Positions 24,167-33,476 of a stretch of DNA of 64,000 bases are shown one piece after another; position 1 is the first letter of the stretch, and the number at the start of each line of letters is the position of its first letter. The DNA comes from Exiguobacterium sp. TNDT2 (GTDB lineage: Bacteria > Bacillota > Bacilli > Exiguobacteriales > Exiguobacteriaceae). A model generated the notes under the pieces. It had not been told where the DNA came from, did no database searches, and saw nothing but the letters and a program-made list of their open reading frames with translations. The position numbers and the translations under genes were made by a program. The stretch is taken from NCBI RefSeq assembly GCF_003331145.1, contig NZ_QLVE01000015.1, positions 1 to 64,000 on the forward strand, read 5' to 3'.

Positions 24167-26413
24167 ATGGCAACCGAAATTAAATCAGCCTGGTCAGGAT
24201 TTGTACCTGGGCAGTGGACGAACGAAGTGAACGTCGGTGAGTTTATCCGTTTGAACCGACACGAGTACACAGGGGACGATCGTTTCCTCGTCGGACCGAC
24301 CGAAGCGACGAACCGTCTTTGGGCACAAGTGATGGAATTGACGAAAGAAGAGCGGGAACGCGGCGGTGTTTGGGCGGTCGATCAAAACAATCCGTCGACA
24401 ATCGTTTCGCACGGACCGGGATACTTAAACAAAGAACTCGAGAAAGTGGTCGGCGTTCAAACGGACGAGCCGTTCAAACGCTCGATTCATCCAAACGGTG
24501 GCATCCGGATGGTCGACGCTGCCCTTGAGTCATATGGTTTCGAGCCAAACCCTGAAATCACAAAGATTTATTCGGAAATCCGCAAAACGCATAACCAAGG
24601 TGTCTTCGATGCGTACACACCAGAGATGCGGGCGGCGCGGAAGTCAGGGATCATCACAGGTCTTCCTGACGCTTACGGCCGGGGACGGATCATCGGCGAC
24701 TACCGCCGTGTTGCCTTGTACGGGTTAGACTTCTTGATTGCAGAACGTAAAAAAGATTTGGCGAACCGTGGCGGTTTCTTATCCGAGGCAGATATTCGGA
24801 CACGGGAAGAAATGTCTGAGCAGCTCCGGGCCCTCCAAGAGTTAAAACAGCTCGGTGCGGCGTACGGGTTTGATCTCGGCCGTCCGGCGGAAAATACACA
24901 AGAGGCGTACCAATGGGTATACCTTGCTTATCTCGCAGCCGTCAAAGAACAGAACGGTGCCGCCATGTCACTCGGACGCGTCTCGACGTTCCTCGACGTT
25001 TACGCAGAACGTGATATCGAAGCAGGTCGTTTGACCGAGTCGGACGTTCAAGAAATCGTCGACCACTTCATCATGAAGCTTCGAATCGTTAAATTCTTGC
25101 GAACACCTGACTATAACGAATTGTTCTCGGGTGACCCGACGTGGGTAACTGAATCAATCGGAGGAATGAGTGAGGATGGCCGTTCGAACGTAACGAAGAG
25201 CTCATTCCGCTTCTTGCATTCACTCTCAAACCTCGGCCCAGCGCCAGAACCAAACTTGACGGTGCTTTGGTCGACGAAATTGCCAGAAGGATTTAAACAA
25301 TATTGTGCGAAGATGTCGATTGAGACGTCTGCGATCCAATACGAGAACGACGACCTCATGCTTCCAGAGTTTGGCGACGACTACGGCATCGCCTGCTGTG
25401 TGTCACCGATGAAGATCGGGAAACAGATGCAGTTCTTCGGTGCCCGCGCCAATATGGCAAAAGCACTCCTTTACAGCATGAACGGAGGCCGTGATGAGAA
25501 GAGCGGCGACCAAATCGCACCGGTTTGGGAGATGAACACTGAAGATGTGCTCACGTACGATAAAGTGTACGCCGACTTCGACCGGACGCTTGATTGGCTC
25601 GCCGAGCTTTACGTCAACACGCTCAACGTCATCCACTTCATGCACGACAAATATGCGTATGAACGGATCGAGATGGCACTTCATGACCCAGAAATCTTAC
25701 GGACAATGGCATGCGGAATCGCCGGTCTCTCGGTCACAGCAGATAGTCTGTCAGCCATCAAATATGCGACCGTGAAACCGGTCCGCAACGAGCAAGGTAT
25801 TGCTGTCGACTTCGAGACAGAAGGCGACTTCCCTAAATTCGGAAACAACGATGACCGCGTCGATGCAATCGCTGTCGAACTCGTTGAGTCGTTCATGGAA
25901 AAAGTGCGCAAGCATAAAACATACCGCGACGCGCTCCATACGCAATCAGTCTTGACGATCACATCAAACGTCGTCTACGGCAAGAAAACAGGGAACACAC
26001 CGGACGGACGCCGTGCCGGCGAACCGTTCGCCCCAGGTGCGAACCCGATGCATGGCCGCGATACGAAAGGTGCTGCCGCATCGCTCTCATCAGTCGCGAA
26101 ACTTCCGTTCGAGCATGCCCAAGACGGGATCTCATACACGTTCTCGATCGTACCGAAAGCACTCGGCAAAGAAGAAGTCGCTCGTGAACTCAACTTAGCG
26201 GCACTTCTTGATGGTTATATGGGCGGCGAGCATAAAGGACATCACTTGAACGTCAACGTCTTCAACCGTGAGACGTTGCTCGATGCGATGGAGCATCCGG
26301 AAGAATATCCACAGCTCACCATCCGCGTCTCTGGTTATGCGGTCAACTTCATCAAGTTGACGCGCGAACAACAGATCGACGTCATCAACCGGACGTTCCA
26401 CGGTTCATTGTAA
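24167..26413 (+). CDS. pflB: Formate C-acetyltransferase (pyruvate formate-lyase)
   Basis: PflB converts pyruvate and CoA to acetyl-CoA and formate in anaerobic fermentation, using a glycyl radical that oxygen destroys. The 748-residue length is typical. The active-site cysteine pair is in [12 protein letters not shown] near residue 413, and the radical glycine is Gly723 in [17 protein letters not shown] lies before the ATG. The 360-base leader region carries one Fnr box, one Rex/Fnr-like box and a cre-like site, consistent with anaerobic, carbon-linked control. The activating enzyme follows 59 bases later; the gap holds a GC-rich hairpin (GGCGGCC with GGGCCGCT) without a T run. Confidence 0.97.
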   Translation: MATEIKSAWSGFVPGQWTNEVNVGEFIRLNRHEYTGDDRFLVGPTEATNRLWAQVMELTKEERERGGVWAVDQNNPSTIVSHGPGYLNKELEKVVGVQTDEPFKRSIHPNGGIRMVDAALESYGFEPNPEITKIYSEIRKTHNQGVFDAYTPEMRAARKSGIITGLPDAYGRGRIIGDYRRVALYGLDFLIAERKKDLANRGGFLSEADIRTREEMSEQLRALQELKQLGAAYGFDLGRPAENTQEAYQWVYLAYLAAVKEQNGAAMSLGRVSTFLDVYAERDIEAGRLTESDVQEIVDHFIMKLRIVKFLRTPDYNELFSGDPTWVTESIGGMSEDGRSNVTKSSFRFLHSLSNLGPAPEPNLTVLWSTKLPEGFKQYCAKMSIETSAIQYENDDLMLPEFGDDYGIACCVSPMKIGKQMQFFGARANMAKALLYSMNGGRDEKSGDQIAPVWEMNTEDVLTYDKVYADFDRTLDWLAELYVNTLNVIHFMHDKYAYERIEMALHDPEILRTMACGIAGLSVTADSLSAIKYATVKPVRNEQGIAVDFETEGDFPKFGNNDDRVDAIAVELVESFMEKVRKHKTYRDALHTQSVLTITSNVVYGKKTGNTPDGRRAGEPFAPGANPMHGRDTKGAAASLSSVAKLPFEHAQDGISYTFSIVPKALGKEEVARELNLAALLDGYMGGEHKGHHLNVNVFNRETLLDAMEHPEEYPQLTIRVSGYAVNFIKLTREQQIDVINRTFHGSL

Positions 26414-26472
26414 GTAATCAAGGCTTGGCGGCCTTCATTCGAGGGCCGCTCATTCGTTAGGAGGTCATTTCG

Positions 26473-27189
26473 ATGACAATGGGATATGTACACTCGGTCG
26501 AATCGTTTGGAACCGTTGACGGTCCGGGAATTCGTTTTATCGTCTTTTTACAAGGTTGTGCGCTTCGTTGCTTGTATTGCCACAACGCTGACACGTGGGA
26601 TTTCAAAAAGAATAACCATCGTTCGGCCGAGGACGTCATTCAAGAAGCGCTCAGCTATCGTCCGTTCATGGAAGCATCAAAAGGCGGTATCACGATTTCA
26701 GGGGGCGACCCGCTCGCGCAACCAGAATTTTTAGAGGCACTCTTGCGTGAAGCGAAGAAACACGGGCTCCATACGACACTCGACACGTCGGGTGCACTTC
26801 GTCCCCCTAACTTGGACGCCATCTTAGATCATACGGATCTCGTCTTACTCGATATCAAACATATTGACGATGACATGTGTAAGAAACTGACGGGACGGAG
26901 CAACGTCAATACGCTCGCGCTTGCTGAACATTTATCCGAGCGCGGAACGAAAATGTGGATTCGCCACGTCCTCGTCCCAGAATGGACACTTGATGAAGGA
27001 GCGCTCCGTCGTACGGCGGCGTTCATTCAAAAGCTCGACCACGTCGAGAAAGTCGAAATCTTGCCGTACCATGAGATGGGTGTCTATAAATGGGAGGCAC
27101 TCGGTCTCGACTATCCGCTCAAAGGAATCAAACCTCCGACGGCGGAAGAAGTCGAATGGGCGGAAGGGATCTTACAAGGTACCGTTTAA
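26473..27189 (+). CDS. pflA: Pyruvate formate-lyase activating enzyme (radical SAM)
   Basis: This 238-residue enzyme uses S-adenosylmethionine and a [4Fe-4S] cluster to place the glycyl radical on PflB. The cluster motif C-x3-C-x2-C is Cys29, Cys33 and Cys36 in GCALRCLYCHN. Other family segments are SVESFGTVDGPGIRFIVFLQG before it and TISGGDPLAQPEF near 75. AGGAGG precedes the ATG. It is co-transcribed with pflB and ends at a strong shared terminator. Confidence 0.97.
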   Translation: MTMGYVHSVESFGTVDGPGIRFIVFLQGCALRCLYCHNADTWDFKKNNHRSAEDVIQEALSYRPFMEASKGGITISGGDPLAQPEFLEALLREAKKHGLHTTLDTSGALRPPNLDAILDHTDLVLLDIKHIDDDMCKKLTGRSNVNTLALAEHLSERGTKMWIRHVLVPEWTLDEGALRRTAAFIQKLDHVEKVEILPYHEMGVYKWEALGLDYPLKGIKPPTAEEVEWAEGILQGTV

Positions 27190-27226
27190 AAAACTGCGCA
27201 GACCAATACGGTCTGCGCAGTTTTTG
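27188..27226. terminator. Bidirectional terminator between pflA and the malic enzyme
   Basis: AAAAACTGCGCAGACC pairs with GGTCTGCGCAGTTTTT around a short loop, with A and T runs on both sides, ending two converging genes. Confidence 0.93.
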
Positions 27227-27228
27227 GA

Positions 27229-28455
27229 TTAAAGATGTTTTTGACTGACGTGCTGACGGATGGCGGCCTCATCGAGTGGGCGCTTGGCGACGCCGGTCTC
27301 GACGGCGGCTTTGGCGACCGCGACCGCCACGGCGGGTGCGATTCGCTCATCGAACGGGCTCGGGATGACGACCCCTTTCGCCAAATCTTCTTCGGTCAAT
27401 AAATCGGCAATCGCGTGGACGGCCGCTTCTTTCATCTCTTCGTTAATCTCGGTGGCGCGAACGTCAAGCGCCCCGCGGAAAATACCAGGGAAGGCGAGGA
27501 CGTTGTTCACTTGGTTGGCGAAGTCGGAACGACCGGTCGCGACGACACGCGCCCCGGCTTTTGTCGCGAGGTCCGGCATGATCTCCGGAATCGGGTTCGC
27601 GAGTGCGAAGATGACCGGATCGACGGCCATCGAGCGGACCATGTCTTCCGTGACGGCCCCAGCCGCCGAGACGCCGATGAAGACGTCGGCACCTTGAAGC
27701 ACATCGGTGAGCGTCCCTTCATGTTGCTTCCGGTTCGTCGCTTTGGCGATTTGATCTTTGAACGGGTTCATCCCTTCGACGCGTCCTTCGTAAATCGCGC
27801 CTTTCGTATCACAGATGACGAGGTCTTCGACGCCGAAACGCTTCAACAGTTTCGCGATGGCGATGCCGGCAGCCCCGGCACCGTTCATGACGACCCGAAG
27901 TTCAGGCATCGTCTTGTCGACGAGTCGCAACGCGTTGACAAGACCGGCCAAGACGACGATGGCCGTCCCGTGTTGGTCGTCATGGAAGACGGGAATCGGG
28001 AGCGTCTGTTTCAGGCGCGCCTCGATCTCGAAACATTCGGGCGCCTTGATGTCTTCTAAGTTAACGGCACCGAATGTCGGCGCGAGCAGTTCGACCGTCC
28101 GGACGATTTCATCGACGTTATGCGTATCGAGACAGATGGGAAACGCATCGACGCCGGCGAAGCTTTTGAACAAGACGGCTTTTCCTTCCATGACCGGCAG
28201 TGCGGCTTCTGGACCGATATTGCCGAGGCCGAGGACGGCACTTCCGTCCGAGACGACGGCGACCGTGTTGGCACGGAGTGTATAGTCGTAAGACAATTCC
28301 TTATCTTCAGCGATGCGACGGCACGGTTCGGCGACACCTGGTGAATAAGCGAGGCTGAGCGCTTCTTTCGTGTCGACGTCGACTTTCGGTGTCGTTTCCA
28401 ATTTTCCGTGGTGCATGGCGTGCATCTCAAGTGCGCGTTCGTTCAATGTTTTCAT
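27229..28455 (-). CDS. NAD(P)-dependent malic enzyme (YtsJ-like)
   Basis: This 408-residue short-form malic enzyme decarboxylates malate to pyruvate with NAD(P)+ reduction. The N-terminal catalytic domain holds SLAYSPGVAEPC near 40 and the metal-binding EDIKAPECFEIE near 137 and VFHDDQHGTAIV near 158. The Rossmann segment VVMNGAGAAGIAIAKLL lies near 190. Length and layout match Bacillus YtsJ rather than the larger malic enzymes. GGGAGAG precedes the ATG. A promoter-like TCGAAA-N17-TACAAT and a weak cre-like palindrome lie upstream. Cofactor preference cannot be read with confidence. Confidence 0.93.
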   Translation of the reverse strand: MKTLNERALEMHAMHHGKLETTPKVDVDTKEALSLAYSPGVAEPCRRIAEDKELSYDYTLRANTVAVVSDGSAVLGLGNIGPEAALPVMEGKAVLFKSFAGVDAFPICLDTHNVDEIVRTVELLAPTFGAVNLEDIKAPECFEIEARLKQTLPIPVFHDDQHGTAIVVLAGLVNALRLVDKTMPELRVVMNGAGAAGIAIAKLLKRFGVEDLVICDTKGAIYEGRVEGMNPFKDQIAKATNRKQHEGTLTDVLQGADVFIGVSAAGAVTEDMVRSMAVDPVIFALANPIPEIMPDLATKAGARVVATGRSDFANQVNNVLAFPGIFRGALDVRATEINEEMKEAAVHAIADLLTEEDLAKGVVIPSPFDERIAPAVAVAVAKAAVETGVAKRPLDEAAIRQHVSQKHL

Positions 28456-28514
28456 ATGTCTCTCCCTGTATGCTAGCGATTTTTATCTGTGACAATACGA
28501 ATCCATTGTAGCGG

Positions 28515-28538
28515 AGAAACCGCTTTCTTTCGAGGGTT
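28515..28538 (-). promoter_or_regulatory. Weak cre-like palindrome in the malic enzyme promoter
   Basis: AGAAACCGCTTTCT (28515-28528) is symmetrical but has both outer cre bases changed. On the minus strand it lies between TCGAAA and TACAAT hexamers about 60 bases before the start. Low confidence. Confidence 0.3.
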
Positions 28539-28625
28539 TTGCCTGCATTTATGCGAACTATTTCTGAACGATTGTTCACAAATGTCGGATTGGTGATAAG
28601 ACTTGGTGCTAGGGCAGAAAGGTCG

Positions 28626-28654
28626 AAAAAGGAGCCACAGTTTTCTGTGACTCC
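28626..28654 (-). terminator. Intrinsic terminator after rsgA (minus strand)
   Basis: On the minus strand GGAGTCACAG pairs with CTGTGGCTCC around AAAA, then T5. Confidence 0.9.
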
Positions 28655-28663
28655 TCTCTTAGA

Positions 28664-29635
28664 TTAAGCTTTCGTTTTTCGTTTCTTCTTCTCAGCGAGA
28701 CGTGCCGTCTCCGCTTGCCGTTTTTCCGCGTAGCGGAGCTCGCGCTCGAGCTTGACGAAGCTCTGATAGCGTTTCGCATCGAGCGTTCCGGATATGATGG
28801 CGGATCGGACGGCACAGCCCGGCTCGTTGCCGTGCGCACAGTCCCGGAACCGACACGTCTCGGCGAGTGCTTCGATATCCCGAAACGTCTCGTCGAGGTG
28901 GTCGGCTCCGTCCCAAAGACCGAATTCACGCATACCGGGTGTGTCGATGACGAACAAATCGTCAATCCGGAACAGTTCACGATGCGTCGTCGTGTGCTTG
29001 CCGCGCTCATCGCTCTCGCGGACGGCTTGCGTCTCAGCGACGGTCTCCCCGGCGAGCGCATTCGTCAGTGACGATTTCCCGACGCCGGACGAGCCGACGA
29101 GTACGATCGTGCTTTCGCTCGGCAGTGCGGCTCGTAACGCCTCGACGCCCTTGCCTGTAAGTGAACTGACAGGGAAGACGTCGACCCCCGGAACCGTCAA
29201 AGCGAGCTCATCGACAAGAGCCTCGGCGTTATCGACTTGGTCCGATTTCGTCAAGACGATGAGTGGTGTGGCTCCGGTTTCCCACGCGGCGAGCGAATAA
29301 CGCTCGAGCCGACGCAGGTTGAAATCGTGCCCGCACGCCATCGTGATTAAGATGTAGTCGACGTTCGCGCAGATCAATTGTTCGCGCGTCTCGTTGCCGG
29401 CCGCTGCTCGTGATAAAACAGTGCGCCGTTCAAGGAGACGTCGAATCACGCCTTGACCATGCTCGCGAACGGTGAACTCGACGAAGTCACCGATGACCGG
29501 ATAGTCGCGCTCGCTTTCGGCCTCATGTCGGAATTTCCCGGTGACACTGCACGTATAGTTCGCACTTTCAGTCGTGATGGTATACATATGCTGGAACTGT
29601 GCCGTGACACGTCCCGTTGTGATTGTTTGATTCAA
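28664..29635 (-). CDS. rsgA: Ribosome small-subunit maturation GTPase RsgA (circularly permuted)
   Basis: This 323-residue GTPase helps mature the 30S subunit. The domain order is an N-terminal OB fold, then a permuted G domain with G4 (VLTKSD) before G1 (GSSGVGKSS) and G3 (DTPGM), then a zinc segment with CRFRDCAHGNEPGC. Its opening TTGRVTAQFQHMYTI resembles the longer RsgA subgroup that some Firmicutes carry besides the standard protein. I start at TTG 29635 because AAAAGGAGG lies six bases before it. The frame stays open to an ATG at 29728, so a 31-residue longer form is possible. The basic tail reads KKKRKTKA. Confidence 0.9.
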   Translation of the reverse strand: MNQTITTGRVTAQFQHMYTITTESANYTCSVTGKFRHEAESERDYPVIGDFVEFTVREHGQGVIRRLLERRTVLSRAAAGNETREQLICANVDYILITMACGHDFNLRRLERYSLAAWETGATPLIVLTKSDQVDNAEALVDELALTVPGVDVFPVSSLTGKGVEALRAALPSESTIVLVGSSGVGKSSLTNALAGETVAETQAVRESDERGKHTTTHRELFRIDDLFVIDTPGMREFGLWDGADHLDETFRDIEALAETCRFRDCAHGNEPGCAVRSAIISGTLDAKRYQSFVKLERELRYAEKRQAETARLAEKKKRKTKA

Positions 29636-29756
29636 ATAGAATCCTCCTTTTAGTTGTGGAGGACAGTTGCCCTCCTGTTGGCTGACAAAGTGTGTACTGC
29701 GAATTGTACGGTGCTCATAAAACATCATCCTTTCATTGTTCGATGCGTCTAGTATA
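29636..29756 (-). promoter_or_regulatory. rsgA leader with two competing hairpins around the ribosome binding site
   Basis: On the minus strand, TCCTCC can pair with the Shine-Dalgarno GGAGGA across 10 bases, hiding it, or with an earlier GGAGGG across about 7 bases, freeing it. A -10-like TATACT lies at 29751-29756. An in-frame ATG at 29728 begins an open stretch running through the leader. Inference from sequence only. Confidence 0.4.
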
Positions 29757-29781
29757 ACACACGATTTGAGAACGCTATCAT

Positions 29782-29799
29782 CTCAGTCTACAGACCGAG
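29782..29799. promoter_or_regulatory. Inverted repeat before liaI, candidate LiaR operator
   Basis: CTCAGTCT-AC-AGACCGAG has 8-base arms with one mismatch and lies about 80 bases before the liaI start. A TATTAT -10-like element is at 29841-29846. LiaR is known to bind an inverted repeat upstream of its own operon; assignment here is by position. Confidence 0.45.
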
Positions 29800-29879
29800 G
29801 GAAAACAAGCCTTCCGCTCGTCGCACTATTGAAAATAACGTATTATGATAAGAGTGTACTTAACGAGGAGGGATAATCG

Positions 29880-30263
29880 ATGAATCGCCAGGTGAAGCAA
29901 GTATTGTTCATTGTGGCCGCGATCTCTTTAGTTCTCGTTCTAATCGGCTTTTTACCGAACATGATCATGTTCGGTTTGGGGGCGCTCTTAGCACTGTGGG
30001 CTGGAGTCAGATTCATGGCCGTAACACATGTCGGCGCAAAAATCGGTTACGGCGCGCTTGCTGTGATCGGAATCATCACAATTTTATCGAATATTTGGGC
30101 GTTGCTCGGGATTGTGGTGGCATGGGTATTGTTTAAAGGGTATATGATGTATGCCAACCAAAAACAAGACGTCGAGATTTTCAATGCGGACGGATCGCAT
30201 GCGAGCCGCAGCAGCTTTCAATCGTTCGATCAAGTTTGGCAGAAGTTTGTAAACCGTCGCTAA
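29880..30263 (+). CDS. liaI: LiaI-like membrane protein
   Basis: This 127-residue protein has four predicted helices between about residues 7 and 94 and a short polar cytoplasmic tail. In Bacillus LiaI is a small membrane anchor that recruits the PspA-like LiaH to the membrane during envelope stress. Sequence similarity is weak by eye; the call rests on size, topology and position as the first gene before liaH, liaF, liaS and liaR. GAGGAGGG precedes the ATG. The LiaG gene of the Bacillus subtilis operon is absent here. Confidence 0.75.
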   Translation: MNRQVKQVLFIVAAISLVLVLIGFLPNMIMFGLGALLALWAGVRFMAVTHVGAKIGYGALAVIGIITILSNIWALLGIVVAWVLFKGYMMYANQKQDVEIFNADGSHASRSSFQSFDQVWQKFVNRR

Positions 30264-30282
30264 GCTTCACAAGGAGGATATT

Positions 30283-30954
30283 ATGATGAAAACACCATTT
30301 GACCAGTTTCGTGATTTAGCTAACGAGTTGACGAAAGAACTATCGAAAGAGATGAAGAAGTTTCAAGATAAAGAAGGGCCACGTTCGGCTCCACGCTCGA
30401 GTGGGGAAGCTGAATTGAACCGCCATATCCGCGGGGCTGAGAAAGAGGCGTTGTCGGTCGAACGTCTCGTCGAGCGTCAAAAGTCATTGCTCGAGGAACT
30501 TGCGACGAAACGCGATGATGCCAAGCAAATGGCCGATAAGCGTTATGAGCAGACAGAGCTTGCCAAACAAGCGGGCGAAGACAAGCTCGCCGAACGAGCG
30601 GCGCTTGAATCGAAGCATTACGGCGAGCAATATCGTTATTTCGAAGGTCTCCTCGACGAAGGAACGCGTGAACTCGATGACCTTGAGCGTCGTGCCCTCG
30701 AGATGCGACTGAAGCTCGATGAGATGCAAAACAAACGGTATGAGTTCGCGATGCGTGAGAACCTGGATTTATTGAAAGGTGCGCTCGATCAAATCTTCGG
30801 TGCAGAGACATCGAAGACACACCCGTTCACGGAAGACGAGAAAAAAGAAGAGAAGAAACAAGAACCGGCCGCTGAAGAGAAAATCGATGCGACGGACGAA
30901 GATGATTTCGAAGCAAAACTAAAAGAACTTGAGCGTCGTTTCAAACAAGACTGA
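30283..30954 (+). CDS. liaH: PspA/IM30 family protein LiaH
   Basis: This 223-residue protein is largely coiled coil from about residue 35 to 175 (heptad-rich in Glu, Leu, Arg and Lys) and forms large rings that protect the membrane under cell-wall antibiotic stress. An amphipathic N-terminal helix (FDQFRDLANELTKEL) and an acidic tail (KKEEKKQEPAAEEK) flank it. Two adjacent ATGs (30283 and 30286) follow AAGGAGG; either could be used. It follows liaI by 19 bases in the operon. Confidence 0.9.
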   Translation: MMKTPFDQFRDLANELTKELSKEMKKFQDKEGPRSAPRSSGEAELNRHIRGAEKEALSVERLVERQKSLLEELATKRDDAKQMADKRYEQTELAKQAGEDKLAERAALESKHYGEQYRYFEGLLDEGTRELDDLERRALEMRLKLDEMQNKRYEFAMRENLDLLKGALDQIFGAETSKTHPFTEDEKKEEKKQEPAAEEKIDATDEDDFEAKLKELERRFKQD

Positions 30955-31040
30955 CGCAACGGTTCAGCGATGGTCCGGCGAATGGTTGGGCCATCGCTTC
31001 TTTGCTTCATGTTACATACTGTCAGAGAGGGGGAAACAAC

Positions 31041-31733
31041 GTGGAACGTTGGAACACACGCCAAATCATCGGCTTCATGATTATTTTATTTGCCATTGGA
31101 CTATTTATCGATATCGTGACGGGTGGCAACAGCGTCCTCTTCAGCATGGTTGTCCCGTTATTGTTGCTGTATATCGGGCGTCGCTTCAGCCGGAAAGGCA
31201 ATCAGCCGGTCAGCTATATCTTTTACGGGATTGGCGGCATCATGCTCGTCGGGCTCATCTTCTCGTCGGCGGCGTTCGGCTTTGTGTTGTCAGGATTACT
31301 CCTCATGTTCGGCTATCGACTCTATAAGAACCGTCCACTCGAATCGAGCCGGTTCAAGTCACACATCCGGCAAGAACAGGCCTTTTCGTTCGGGACGAAA
31401 GAGAGCGGTCACTACGTGCTTCAAGACACGAATGAATTCTTCTTGCTGCGTGACGTCGAACTCGACTTGTCGCGCGCCATCATTCCGGAGGGAGAGACGT
31501 TCTTGTTATTGAATGGACTCGCCGGGGACGTCCGGATTCTCATTCCGGCCGGCTACGATTACTCGATTGATGCCTCGATCGGGTTCGGCAAGATTCAAGT
31601 CGACGAGTCAAACTATTCACCGGTGTTCAACCGTCGCTTCTACACGGCTTCGGACGATTATCAAGCGGCGACGCGTAAAGTCCGCATCCATATCGTGCTC
31701 ATGAGCGGAAGTGTCGAGGTGATGACCGTATGA
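31041..31733 (+). CDS. liaF: LiaF-like inhibitor of the LiaRS system
   Basis: This 230-residue membrane protein keeps the LiaS kinase off in the absence of envelope stress. The N-terminal half has about four helices (residues 8-90); the C-terminal half is a soluble beta-rich domain with family segments LDLSRAIIPEGETFLLLNGLAGDVRILIPAGYD and a late VEVMTV. The start is GTG at 31041, preceded by GAGAGGGGG. It overlaps liaS by 4 bases. The intergenic stretch after liaH is 86 bases without a terminator. Confidence 0.9.
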   Translation: MERWNTRQIIGFMIILFAIGLFIDIVTGGNSVLFSMVVPLLLLYIGRRFSRKGNQPVSYIFYGIGGIMLVGLIFSSAAFGFVLSGLLLMFGYRLYKNRPLESSRFKSHIRQEQAFSFGTKESGHYVLQDTNEFFLLRDVELDLSRAIIPEGETFLLLNGLAGDVRILIPAGYDYSIDASIGFGKIQVDESNYSPVFNRRFYTASDDYQAATRKVRIHIVLMSGSVEVMTV

Positions 31734-32758
31734 AGAAAGATTCATACCCAAGGACGGTCGTCTGGCATCAGTTATTTAGCAGCCTGTTGACGGCACTGTT
31801 CGTCACGATCGCATTTTTAATAGGTGACTCGACTTCACTCCGAGATTTGTTCACACGTGAAGAAGGGTTGCCTTTCGGTGTGTCTATCCTTGTCATCGCC
31901 GTCTTGATCGGTAGCATCTTCGGGGTCGGCTCGTATTTTTATTTGCGACGCGACTTCCGGGAAGTGGCAATCGCTTTGTGGAAGCTTGAGAATCAAAAAG
32001 AGATCACGTTCCGTCCATTGTCGCCTTACCGTGATACGCTCGAACGAATTGCCCGGATTTCTAAGCAACGCACGGAAATGATTGAGATGGCCAAGCGGGT
32101 CGGTGACCGTCCTGTCAGTGTCGAGGAAGCGCGCAGCGAAGCGGTCGTCGAAGAACGGCGCCGTGTTGCCCGTGAACTGCATGACTCGGTCAGTCAACAA
32201 CTGTACGCCATCTCAATGATGACGACGGCGGCCAAACAGACGATCATCTCGAAGCCGGACGTGGCCGCCAAACAAATCGAGCAGGTCGAAGTGATGGCAC
32301 AAACCGCTCAGGCGGAAATGCGCTCGCTTTTGTTGCAACTCCGTCCGGTCGAACTCGAAGGGATGACCCTTAAGACCGGCATCGAGCGACTGTTAGAAGA
32401 GTTGTCGCGCAAACAATCCACCGAGCTTGTCTGGCGCCTCGAAGAAGTTGAGTTGTCGCGTCATACCGAGAACGAATTGTTCCGTATCGTTCAAGAAGCA
32501 ATCAGTAACACGCTTCGCCATGCGAAAGCGAAACGACTCGAAATTGAAATGCGGACCGTGCAACAGACGGTCATCTTAAAAATAAACGACGACGGAATCG
32601 GCTTTCATGTCGATGATACACAAGTCGCCTCATATGGCTTACAATCGATAAGAGAGAGGACGGCTGAGGTCGGCGGGACGTTACGACTCGTCAGTGTGCC
32701 CGGCGTCGGTACTCAAATTGAAGTGCGTGTGAAACAACAAGTGGAGGGGTTACAATGA
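31730..32758 (+). CDS. liaS: Sensor histidine kinase LiaS (HisKA_3 family)
   Basis: This 342-residue kinase has two membrane helices (about 12-31 and 50-70) with a very short external loop, typical of intramembrane-sensing kinases that respond to cell-wall antibiotics such as bacitracin. The dimerisation box has phosphoacceptor His151 in RRVARELHDSVSQQL; the ATPase domain includes NTLRHAKAK near 258 and NDDGIGF near 285. It overlaps liaF by 4 bases and liaR by 4 bases, so the three are translationally coupled. Confidence 0.93.
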   Translation: MKKDSYPRTVVWHQLFSSLLTALFVTIAFLIGDSTSLRDLFTREEGLPFGVSILVIAVLIGSIFGVGSYFYLRRDFREVAIALWKLENQKEITFRPLSPYRDTLERIARISKQRTEMIEMAKRVGDRPVSVEEARSEAVVEERRRVARELHDSVSQQLYAISMMTTAAKQTIISKPDVAAKQIEQVEVMAQTAQAEMRSLLLQLRPVELEGMTLKTGIERLLEELSRKQSTELVWRLEEVELSRHTENELFRIVQEAISNTLRHAKAKRLEIEMRTVQQTVILKINDDGIGFHVDDTQVASYGLQSIRERTAEVGGTLRLVSVPGVGTQIEVRVKQQVEGLQ

Positions 32759-33390
32759 TTCGAGTCGTATTGATTGATGACCATGAGATGGTACGGGCCG
32801 GTGTCTCGGCATTCTTGTCGACGCAGCCTGACATCGAAGTCGTCGGAGAGGCATCGGACGGCGCGACTGGGGCGGAACTCGCGATTGCCGAGAAGCCTGA
32901 TGTCGTCTTAATGGATTTAGTGATGGAACCTGTCGATGGGGTCGAGTCGACGAAGCGAATCAAGGCGAGTTGGAAAGATGCCAAAATCTTAGTCGTGACG
33001 AGTTTCTTAGATGATGAGAAAGTGTATCCGGTCATCGAGGCCGGGGCGATGAGTTACGTCTTGAAGACGGCGAACGCCAATGAGATTGCCGATGCGATTC
33101 GCCAAACGGCAGCCGGCAATCCGGTCATGGCCGCCCAAGTGACGGGCAAGATGCTCGAACGGCTCCGACATCCGGAAAAGACGTTGCACGAGAGTCTAAC
33201 GGCCCGGGAACGTGAGATTTTGCAATTGATGGCGGAAGGAAAGTCGAACCAAGTCATCGCCGATGAACTATACATCTCGTTGAAGACAGTGAAGACACAC
33301 GTCTCCAACATTTTGACGAAGCTTGACGTCTACGACCGGACGCAAGCGGTCGTCTATGCATTTCAACATAATATCGTCAGTAAAGGATAA
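32755..33390 (+). CDS. liaR: Response regulator LiaR (NarL family)
   Basis: This 211-residue regulator has a receiver domain (Asp9-Asp10 acidic pair, phosphoacceptor Asp54 in VVLMDLVM, Lys in VLKTANA near 102) and a LuxR-type helix-turn-helix near 145-205 (LTAREREILQLMAEGKSNQVIADELYIS then LKTVKTHVSNILTKL). It should activate its own operon through an upstream inverted repeat. It overlaps liaS (ATGA) and is followed by a terminator shared with the convergent ABC-F gene. Confidence 0.94.
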   Translation: MIRVVLIDDHEMVRAGVSAFLSTQPDIEVVGEASDGATGAELAIAEKPDVVLMDLVMEPVDGVESTKRIKASWKDAKILVVTSFLDDEKVYPVIEAGAMSYVLKTANANEIADAIRQTAAGNPVMAAQVTGKMLERLRHPEKTLHESLTAREREILQLMAEGKSNQVIADELYISLKTVKTHVSNILTKLDVYDRTQAVVYAFQHNIVSKG

Positions 33391-33443
33391 CCATGGTGCT
33401 TCCAAGCGCTGCACTCGAATTGTCCATACATGGCTATACGACA

Positions 33444-33475
33444 AACAAGGATCACGCCGACGCGTGATCCTTGTT
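33444..33475. terminator. Bidirectional terminator between liaR and the ABC-F gene
   Basis: AACAAGGATCACGC pairs with GCGTGATCCTTGTT around a 4-base loop; it ends just before the stop of the convergent gene. Confidence 0.9.
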
Positions 33476-33476
33476 T

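Noticed and set aside
24003-24230. 75-codon frame in the pflB leader
   Set aside because: It overlaps the operator region and the start of pflB in another frame, and its start has no ribosome site. A leader peptide role cannot be excluded but nothing supports it.
26413-26460. GC-rich hairpin between pflB and pflA as a terminator
   Set aside because: There is no T run after the stem and pflA has no promoter of its own, so it is more likely an mRNA-stabilising or processing structure.
27229-28663. Rex/Fnr site before the malic enzyme (TTGTTCACAA near 28570)
   Set aside because: Only one half matches; the other arm has too many changes to call an operator.
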